This document shows positions 58,501-64,000 of a stretch of DNA of 64,000 nucleotides, in pieces; the stretch's first letter is position 1; each line of letters begins with the position of its first letter. Source of the stretch: Eucommia ulmoides (lineage: Eukaryota > Streptophyta > Magnoliopsida > Garryales > Eucommiaceae). The DNA is taken from positions 6,953,726-7,017,725 of the forward strand of contig CM028327.1 in NCBI GenBank assembly GCA_016647705.1. The letters run 5' to 3'. Both the position numbers and the translations under genes were made by a program. The notes beneath the pieces were generated by a model, which had not been told where the DNA came from, made no database searches, and saw only the letters and a program-made list of their open reading frames with translations.

Positions 58501-58802
58501 GAACAAAATGTTTTTCTTTTTATTTCTGTTCCAAGATTTCTGGGAACAAAAACACTAAAACAACATATGCCTTCTTCCACATGTTTACAAATTTGGCTTC
58601 TGAAATTTTATTACAGGATATGGACATAAAGGAAAAAGGAAAAGGAGACACGAGGATCAATCTCCTCAGTATGGGAGAGAAAATGAAATTCCGCAGACCG
58701 GTTTTAAGTAAAACAGGTTTATATTCTCAACCCCTTGCGTTTCTATTTGTCACCGCTCTTTGTTTTGGAGCGTGCAGTGTTATATTCCACCACCCCTTAT
58801 AG
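45078..58802 (+). CDS. SPL7: SQUAMOSA-promoter-binding-like protein, SPL7 (copper response) type
   Basis: Eleven GT-AG exons join in one frame: 45078-45616, 49169-49344, 50526-50746, 51020-51094, 51178-51285, 52146-52263, 52379-52514, 53921-54068, 55152-55571, 56173-56595, 58617-58802. SPL7 (CRR1 in algae) activates copper-deficiency genes through GTAC elements. The SBP domain spans about residues 134-210. Zinc site 1 is C134, C139, C156, C159, i.e. four cysteines instead of the usual C3H, a mark of the SPL7 clade. Zinc site 2 has C175, C178, H182, C194, followed by the basic signal [16 protein letters not shown]. Before it lie the acidic motif [13 protein letters not shown] and [15 protein letters not shown] hydrophobic segment [19 protein letters not shown] lies five residues before the C-terminus, as in Arabidopsis SPL7. 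Start chosen at METPPSSS; an in-frame ATG lies 27 codons upstream in a threonine-rich, probably untranslated stretch. Exons 9 and 10 are tandem copies; with both the protein is 849 residues, with one 708-709. The tail after HHPL is shorter than I recall for Arabidopsis. Confidence 0.93.
46097..46771. mobile_element. Tourist-like MITE, GC-rich core, in SPL7 intron 1
   Basis: The ends GGTCCCGTTTGGTAACCA and (inverted) ggttaccaaacgccacc are flanked by TAA on both sides (46094-46096 and 46772-46774). The core (46,300-46,560) is built of ccggcgaccgtcgccggtc-like words, in the opposite orientation to the copy at 17,165. ORFs in the core are artefacts. Confidence 0.9.
46800..47345 (+). pseudogene. 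Possible captured gene fragment in SPL7 intron 1
   Basis: About 500 bp of GC-balanced, coding-like sequence follows the MITE. Plus-strand pieces read [20 protein letters not shown] near 46,890 and [20 protein letters not shown] near 47,250, but they lie in different frames with stop codons between them. I do not recognise the parent gene. No splice sites tie it to SPL7, and including it would break the SPL7 frame. It may be a decayed first exon of another gene, or GC-rich transposon sequence. Confidence 0.35.
47711..48165 (+). repeat. ~126-bp tandem repeat, 3.6 copies, in SPL7 intron 1
   Basis: Units begin 'tttattgcttaaa' at about 47711, 47838, 47963 and 48089, and include 'atgttgcttttaatt' and 'gtgcaaattcaactgaaata'. 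Similarity between units is high. It is intronic and non-coding. Confidence 0.9.
48743..49107. mobile_element. Tourist-like MITE in SPL7 intron 1, containing a SINE
   Basis: The ends GGCACCATTTAGTAGCAC and (inverted) attaccaaacggaacc are flanked by TAA (48740-48742 and 49108-49110). Removing the nested SINE leaves about 165 bp. The element ends about 60 bp before the acceptor of exon 2. Confidence 0.82.
48864..49048 (+). mobile_element. tRNA-derived SINE
   Basis: It has an A-box-like TGGCTCAAGTGG at 48,875-48,886 and a B-box-like GGATCGAAACC near 48,919, spaced as in tRNA-derived pol III promoters, and it ends in a short A tract. A target duplication of about 17 bp (aaaacttttaaaattaa) flanks it at 48847-48863 and 49049-49065. 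It belongs to a different SINE family from the Au-like copy at 50,788. Confidence 0.82.
49503..49556. repeat. (TA)n microsatellite in SPL7 intron 2
   Basis: A pure TA run of about 54 bp followed by a poly-T tract. Confidence 0.95.
49855..50430. mobile_element. Fragment of a MITE related to 52,690-53,481, in SPL7 intron 2
   Basis: Shared words in the same order include 'gaatttctaacaaatatacc', 'tttttacacttccctcccc', 'tttggtttatgttcgaatat' and 'ttattcccaacactaatcaa'. The outer termini are eroded. The short ORFs with proline-rich translations here come from C-rich tracts. Confidence 0.65.
50788..50946 (+). mobile_element. Au-type SINE in SPL7 intron 3
   Basis: The copy starts GGGTGAGCCTTGGGTATAAT, has 'tgacctggaggttccgggtt' with a B-box GGTTCAAATCT, then 'ggggtaaggctgc', and ends near 'cactgggctgctctt'. 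This order matches the Au SINE family widely distributed in angiosperms. It is embedded in (TA)n on both sides, which hides the target duplication. Confidence 0.9.
51474..51791. mobile_element. Mutator-like MITE in SPL7 intron 5, 318 bp
   Basis: It is flanked by the exact 9-bp duplication TAATATTTT (51465-51473 and 51792-51800). The inverted arms pair over most of the element: left GAGGTTTTTGCACTTACCC, right ggggtgcaaggtacaaaaag. The centre is an 'atgatttcgtcataaaaaat' palindromic region. Its arms resemble those of the foldbacks at 1,916 and 40,018. Confidence 0.88.
52590..53900 (+). repeat. Tandem duplication in SPL7 intron 7, one copy carrying a MITE
   Basis: 'gatctagaaaattaattgag' at about 52,596 and 'gatctagaaaattgattgag' at about 53,609 both lead into 'agatattt/aggtatttaaataaatta', and both units end near 'ggccttgtatagct/tt'. 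The first unit is longer by the MITE at 52,690-53,481, so the transposon arrived after the duplication or was lost from the second copy. Confidence 0.75.
52690..53481. mobile_element. PIF/Harbinger-like MITE in SPL7 intron 7, 792 bp
   Basis: The ends CGGAATGTTTGGTACATGG and (inverted) ccaacgtaccgaatgcaacg are flanked by TAA (52687-52689 and 53482-53484). The core has pyrimidine-rich repeats ((CTT)n and (CT)n at 53,200-53,236). Non-coding. Confidence 0.82.
54096..55010. mobile_element. Tourist-like MITE in SPL7 intron 8, split by a TRIM-like insertion
   Basis: The left end GGCACTATTTGGCAAC follows TTA (54093-54095). The right terminus is divided: ttgttaccaaacgg at 54,790-54,803, then the insertion, then ggtgcc at 55,005-55,010 followed by TTA. 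The interior has two degenerate copies of a 'gagat.tcctagtccatcaat' segment. Confidence 0.72.
54807..55004 (+). mobile_element. TRIM-type fragment (one interior block plus one terminal repeat)
   Basis: It begins TGTTGAATTTCACATTG and contains 'tttgaatcccacatcgcttg' and 'ctatatataagtct', as in the TRIM at 33,252-33,682. It has one interior block and one terminal repeat only. The flanks GGTTC and GGTGC may be a 5-bp target duplication with one change. An old, non-coding fossil. Confidence 0.75.
55152..55571 (+). CDS. SPL7: SPL7 exon 9 (first copy of a duplicated exon)
   Basis: 420 nt, 140 codons, phase 0 at both ends, with acceptor tgtttccag and donor gtgagg. It encodes [15 protein letters not shown] to ALNSTSGDQ. 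The segment follows exon 8 (which ends PAFIE) exactly as the single exon does in the Arabidopsis protein as I remember it. It differs from the next exon at 13 residues and lacks one phenylalanine codon present there. Confidence 0.88.
56173..56595 (+). CDS. SPL7: SPL7 exon 10 (second copy of the duplicated exon)
   Basis: 423 nt, 141 codons, phase 0-0, with the same acceptor (gtttccag) and donor (gtgagg) as exon 9. It lies 1,021 bp downstream, and the flanking intron sequence is duplicated too. By eye there are about 21 base differences and one extra codon (FVLD becomes FFVLD); 13 differences change a residue and about 8 are silent. No stop or frameshift is present in either copy. Confidence 0.88.
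57130..58616 (+). repeat. Tandem array before the last SPL7 exon, with acceptor-like repeats
   Basis: Units of roughly 170 bp contain 'gatttctgggaacaaaaaca', 'gtttttagctgcttctgaat' and 'cag|GATATG|GTAAT'. Acceptor-like sites with a 6-nt block and a following GTAAT occur at 57,164-57,169 (GATATG), 58,115-58,120 (GATGTG) and 58,288-58,293 (GACATG). The last member of the series is the real acceptor of the final exon at 58,617 (GATATGGACATAAAGG). A foldback element interrupts the array at 57,241-57,994. Confidence 0.75.
57241..57994. mobile_element. Foldback element with ~200-bp arms and a GC-rich hairpin centre
   Basis: The left arm 'aaaagtacattttaaaccc' is the inverse of the right arm 'gtttaaaatgtactttt'. 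Pairing continues through 'tgagcgtttcattttaaacc' and 'aaaaccgtcattttacat'. The centre (57,540-57,690) alternates G5-6 and C5-6 runs and can fold on itself. It is flanked by (CT)n on the left and (GA)n on the right, also mutually inverted. No clear target duplication was found, and there is no transposase. Confidence 0.75.
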
Positions 58803-60402
58803 AATCGGCGAATTTGCCACAACAATTCACATCCGCCTCCTTTAACATTTTTTTTAAAGGTAGGATTATAACCCGAGATAAGAATTTTCTCTTTTTCCAA
58901 TTTTACCCCTTGTATATTTTTTTTAATGGAAATACTTCTTCGGCCTCATCTTGTATAATTGTTTAAGTGTAAAGAAAAGTTGGGGGCTCAAAGTGATCTT
59001 TGTTGTATTCTTGATGTTGACATATTGAGTTTGTTTAGGCAATGTTGAAAAATTGGAGAATCCGATCGGCGGTGGAGCTAGGGGGTGTCCGAGGCTGTCT
59101 CCTGCTCCACCCTTGCCGGCTTTTTTTTTTTTTTTGGTAAATGTATGAGATTGTAGTTATTTTTTTGGATTAAAAAAAGCATAGAACTCAAAATGTAGTA
59201 ATGTTCATATAAATATGTATGAAATATTATGTAAAAATACATTTTAAAGTAGGGTTTTTGACACTTTCTACCCTTGAAGTTTGAGCGAAATTTCACTTTG
59301 CACCTCATGGTTTCAATTTGTACATATAACATCTTAAACTTTCTTCAGTACAATTTTGGACAGAAAACATGTCGTGGACCTAATTGTTTTTAAGAAGCTT
59401 ATTAACAATTCTAGTCTCTTCATTCTCTTCTCATCCAAATACTCGGTGAAATGTCCCGAAAGTCCCTCTTTTAGCAGTTTGGTCATTTTGAAAATGCAGT
59501 TTTTAAATATAATTTGTTAAATTATAAACCTAACAAACCCCAATTGTGGAATGAAATTCAATTTCAATTGTTTATTAAGTTTAAATTTGAGATATCACCT
59601 GTCATTTTGATAAATATTAAAGGCGCTCTCAGTTTCTTTTACAATACATGAGACAATTCTTGTCTTTTCAGTTGGATTATCTAAAACAAACACCATGATA
59701 AAATATTTTTGTTGACAAAAATATCCTTACGACAATATTTTTTGTTGTTTATTGCATTCTCTTTCTCATTTTTTATTTTACTTTTATACTAGATTTTTTT
59801 TTTAATTTAATTTTTTGTATGGTATTTGTAGAAAAAATAGTCTAAAGTAAAAAATCTAGAGAAAATTCAAAAAACAATTCGATAAATAGGATTTGAAGAA
59901 TAAAGAAAATTTCAAAAACAGGGAATAAAAGCAAATAAAAAATTAAAAACAAGAGAGAAAATAAAATAAAAATTAAAAAAAAAAAATGTTTTGCAAGGGT
60001 AATTTTGACTAAATTTCAATTGTTTATTTCTAGAGAGACCTGATCCTTACATATTCTCTTGTCAACTCTTCAGAATATATTTATCTTTTTAAATAAAAAA
60101 GAGAGAACAAATATCGGAACAACATATATTTTTTTTTTTGTTGTTTGCCAAATGTCCATTTCCGTTCTCAAAGCAATAACAAACGTTGCCCAAGACCAAA
60201 GACCTATCAAAACTAACTACAAGTTTGGTTGAAGATAGTGAAATTAAATTCCAATATAATTATATCAAAATTTAAATAGACATCCATCCCATATTCAATT
60301 TTATTTCCATTAAAATGCCAATTCAGTACCTCCAACCAAAATAATGAAGAGAGAAAAACTACTACTTAGAGAGACATAAAAAGTCCATTTATTGGTAACT
60401 AA
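58803..60402. other. 3' flank of SPL7 and AT-rich intergenic DNA
   Basis: The first 200 bp should include the 3' UTR. A single foldback arm (gtttttgacactttctaccc, about 59,252) related to the elements at 1,916 and 40,018 is present. Bases 59,700-60,000 have many A and T homopolymers. No gene. Confidence 0.4.
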
Positions 60403-60956
60403 GGCCCGTTTGGTAACTGTTTTCATTCCAAAAATTCTCATTTCATTATCAGATTTTTGGGAATTCTGTTTAGGAATAGTGTTTGGTAATTTTTGTTCTC
60501 GTTCCCATTCCATTCCCATTTAAGAATTGTGTCCATTTTTCTTCTTAAGAAATGAGAAATAAAAAAAAGTTGTTTCTCATAATTCCCATTCCATTCTCAG
60601 TTACTGTTCACTGCCATTCATCGCCGTCGGCTGCCATCTTCGGCGACCGTCGTCGGTCACCTCCGGCATCGCCGACCGGCCACTTGACACTTCCGGCGCC
60701 GCCTGCCGGCCACCGTCACCCACCCGCCGGTCACCGTCCGTCCGCCGCCTTTGCCGCCCGACCAAAAAAAAAAAAATAAAAATAAAAAAAACAACTTTGG
60801 TTTTAGGATAAAATCGTTACCAAACGTAATTCTCTTCTAAAAAAAAAAAAAATCATCGTTACCAAACGTGATTCTACTCCCAAGAAGGAAACAAAATTCT
60901 CATCCCATCCTATCCCACTGCTGGAATGGAAACAAAAACGGTTACCAAACGCCACC
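60403..60956. mobile_element. Tourist-like MITE, GC-rich core subfamily
   Basis: The ends GGCCCGTTTGGTAACTGT and (inverted) cggttaccaaacgccacc are flanked by TAA (60400-60402 and 60957-60959). The core at 60,610-60,760 has 'ggcgaccgtcgtcggtcacc' and 'ccgccggtcaccgtccg' words. Confidence 0.9.
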
Positions 60957-61268
60957 TAAATTGCATAAGAGTAGGCATTGTTTTTACCCCCAGTTTGGTT
61001 CATCAGAATTTACAAGCCACCGTAGTTTGATTGACAATTAGAGGTGTCCTTTTCCTTATCAACAAGGATCGACTCTCTTGGACACACCTTACCATAAAAT
61101 AAAAAGAAAAAAAACAAAATCCATACAAGATAGAATTTTAATGTTCTAAAAATAAAAAAATCTTGAAGATTGAAGTCACCACATTATAGGAACTACTCCA
61201 CCTGCTGCAACAATCTGTTGCTCTAGCTCAAACACCCAACAAATTCAACAAGGTAAAGGTTTAGTACA

Positions 61269-64000
61269 TGTTAATGTATTATATGAGCTTAACCCACGGG
61301 GCCCATTAGAAAAAACCCTAACCCCAACTCTTCCTATAAATATGTGTATATATCGTTGTATCTTATATCTTTCTTTCACATATATCAATACAAGATTCAA
61401 TCTCCCACTTTTCAATCATCTTAACATGGTATCAAGAGAAAGTATTTCCTAGATTTGTTCTCCCTAAAATTTTCGCAACCCTAACGCTTTCGCCGCCGTC
61501 GCCTTTATTCTTTCGAGACTTTCGTCACTACTATAGGCTTCATCTCTTATTCGGTATCAACAACCACCATATCATTGTCTTTGTCTTGCAAAGATAAACA
61601 CAACGCCACCAAAATCACTGCCACCGGAGCCCAAACGCGCCCTCATGCGCCTTTAACAATCGGCAGTACCACCACCCTTCGCCATCTCAGATTTCGGGAT
61701 CTACCGTCTCAACTAGGCTCCAAATCCACCTCAAGATATACCATTGGAACCGTCTCGACGAGGCGATTCAAACCACGCAAAAACCAACGTTGTATGAAGC
61801 CTCACGCGCTCTCACGCATGGTGCATAGCTTCTGCGCTATTCTGCTCTCAGATTCACGCGCCTACAAGCGGTTCCATTGCCACGTCAGCCCTAAAAATCT
61901 ATTCATCGCCACATCATTTCCACATCATTAGTTAACCCGCCGCATCAGTGCTAGTCAGCCTTTGAATTGCCATGTCATCGATTTTTCAGAGGTAATTTCT
62001 TTGACCGATTCTTGGGGTTTTTCAACATTTTGATTCTGTTTCCGGCCTCTGTTTTGTGATTTGAGGCTCACATGACATACTTCCTTTTATATTTTTGTGG
62101 TTTCTACATCGGTTTGCCTCTTTCTTTGCGCCTATAGCTAAATCGGACTTATCCCAGGTTATCACTATTGTTCTGGATGAATCTAATTATGTTGTGTGGG
62201 CTTAAGAAATTTATGATTTCCTCCATGGATGAAAATTGTGACGTTTCGTGACTAGAGATATTACTGAATCTAAGAAGAAGAACGACGAAGATGCTGACAA
62301 TTACATTAAGGTTGCGTTTAGGTAAGGGATTTGATAAATTTAAGGGATTTGTGAAATGAAGGGATTTCAAAATCCTGAATTTTAAAATCCATTCATTTCA
62401 CAAATCCGTTGTTTGGATAATCTTTTTTTTTGTTCTATTTTTATCCAATTTCTGAAAAAAAAAAAAAAAAAACAAAGGTGACGAACAGATTTCCGACGAA
62501 ATCGAAGAACAAATCTCATTTCTGAAATCCAAGAACAAATCGAAGAACAAACCACGATTTCGATTTCAAAGAACAAACCACGATGAACAAATCCAAGAAC
62601 AAACCATGATTTCGTCGTTTGATTTCAATTTCGAACCTTATTTCGCCGTTCGATTTCGATTTTGTCATTCAAAAATGAAATCGATTTTGAACCCTATTTT
62701 GTCGTTCGATTTCGTTGTTCGAAAATGAAATTGAGATTTCGTCAGGAAGTAGACGATGGCAACGTTCAAGAAGCAAACAACGGTGACGATGAAGACGCAG
62801 ATGACGATTTCGAACCCTAATTCACCGTTCGATTTCGATTTTGAAAACGAAATTGATTTCGATTTCGTCGTTCGAAAACAAAATTGATTTCGAACCCTAT
62901 TTTGTTGTTCGATTTCGATTTCGTCATTCGAAAACATTGAATGAGAAAAAAAAAAACGTTTGAAAACGTTGAATCAGAAGAAAATGACAACGACGATGAA
63001 TAAGCTTGAATAAGAATAAAAAAAAAAAGGAAAAAAAAAAGAAAAGAGGAAGGATTTAGCAAATACAAGCTCCCCCAAAGGTATTTCCAAATCTTCCATT
63101 TCACTCTTCAAAGGATTTGACAAATCCACTCTCCTCAGATCATTTCACTCCCCAAACAAGGAATTCATTAAAAAAGGATTTTGAAATCCCTTAACTAAAT
63201 GAAATTTTCCCTACAAATCCCTTACCCAGACACAACCTAACCGTTTAGAGGAGTAGAATAACAAAAATCACCAGATTTTCATATGCTTTCGTGCCATCAT
63301 CATTCCAGAGATCAACCTTCAATTTGGTACAATCCATACAACTAAAGAAGCTTGGGATCTTCTCTAGTACCGCTATACCAGGGTAGACATCTCAAATCGG
63401 TATCGTCTTCTTTCCGCCTTTCATAGCATGCGCCAAGAACTTGGGTAAACTGTCAATAGTTTCCTATCTCAGATACCTGTCGTGTAGAACCAGTTGGCTC
63501 TCACTGAGCCAACCTGAGAATGCACAAAAGACGCTGATATTCATGGAATATACCGAACTAAGATACGCATTATGCAATTCCTAATGGGCTTGAGAGAGGA
63601 ATTTGGACTTGTACGAGCTTCAATCTTATACCGGGGTGCAATACCTTCCTTAAACAACGTCATTTATGATCTACTCGGTGAGGAAACACGTCTTACCACA
63701 TTATAAAGATCTCATACAGATGTTGCCCTTACAGCACCAGTTACTCCTGTAGCACCAGTTGTTTTTGCCACACCAGTTGCCAAAGTTAACACATCCCAGA
63801 AGCCCTTATACTGCAGGTATTGTCATTCACAAGGGCATGAATTGCTCAAATGTCTTTTTTGCCTGTGTAAAGTCTGCAGAGAACTGGGTCACTAGTTGGG
63901 ATACTTTAAACTTCCATCTAGAAATCAGTCCAATGGAAACCAATATCGCTCTCGAGGCTTTCACAATGGGTTCTATTCCAAGCCAAGGAATGCTAATGCT
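61269..64000 (+). mobile_element. Ty1/copia retrotransposon, broken, running off the right edge
   Basis: The 5' LTR is 61,269-61,426 (158 bp, TGTTAATG...TTAACA, with a TATAAATA motif). It is followed directly by TGGTATCAAGAG, a primer-binding site for initiator tRNA-Met. A gag-like region follows, with a zinc-knuckle spacing CX2CX4HX4C at 63,812-63,853. The short LTR suggests the Ale/Retrofit group, but this is uncertain. The element is broken in several places and carries a PIF/Harbinger-like insertion at 62,310-63,237. Pol and the 3' LTR lie beyond the window, so its age cannot be judged from LTR divergence here. Confidence 0.8.
62310..63237. mobile_element. PIF/Harbinger-like element (928 bp) nested in the copia element
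   Basis: The ends GGTTGCGTTTAGGTAAGGG and (inverted) cccttacccagacacaacc are flanked by TAA (62307-62309 and 63238-63240). The interior is a long series of 'gatttcgatttcgtcgttcg'-type words on both strands, forming a near palindrome. Short ORFs there are repeat artefacts. No transposase was seen. Confidence 0.88.

Noticed and set aside
1-64000. A bacterial-type defence, toxin-antitoxin or biosynthetic cluster
   Set aside because: The window is plant nuclear DNA with three unrelated housekeeping or regulatory genes. No gene cluster logic was found.

Overview
The window is nuclear DNA of a flowering plant, most likely a eudicot. The background is strongly AT-rich, there are three plant genes with typical plant introns, and between and inside them lie many plant transposons: Tourist-like MITEs with TTA/TAA target duplications, Mutator-like foldbacks with 9-bp duplications, hAT-like elements, an Au-type SINE, a TRIM and several solo LTRs. 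I cannot name the species.

Layout. 1-14,360 has no gene. It holds LTR fragments, a solo LTR nested in a foldback element, a five-unit array of about 375 bp, a 630-bp tandem duplication, a Mutator-like foldback with a perfect 9-bp target duplication, and an hAT-like element. 14,362-15,817 (+) is an intronless S-adenosylmethionine decarboxylase gene of the BUD2/SAMDC4 type. 16,506-18,886 is a nest of transposons. 19,525-28,944 (-) is a complete 13-exon SAC3B/GANP-type gene, a TREX-2 scaffold for mRNA export, with MITEs in several introns and a long transposon-like segment just upstream. 30,400-45,000 is repeats: a TRIM, a 2.3-kb solo LTR, an Athila-like solo LTR inside a TIR element, and small Mutator-like MITEs. 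45,078-58,802 (+) is an SPL7-type copper-response transcription factor gene, stretched to nearly 14 kb by intronic transposons. 61,269 to the right edge is a broken Ty1/copia element carrying a PIF/Harbinger-like insertion.

The three genes are unrelated in function (polyamine synthesis, mRNA export, copper homeostasis) and there is no operon-like logic. The most notable observations are: (i) the penultimate exon of the SPL7 gene is tandemly duplicated with both copies open, in phase 0-0 and with intact splice sites; (ii) the next intron carries a repeat array in which three units copy the acceptor of the last exon followed by an in-frame 6-nt 'micro-exon' and a donor-like GTAAT; (iii) SAC3B has an exact-period 120-bp in-frame repeat; (iv) one Tourist-like family with a CpG-rich core has landed repeatedly in and around all three genes. 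I see no bacterial-type defence system, CRISPR array or convincing tRNA or rRNA gene.
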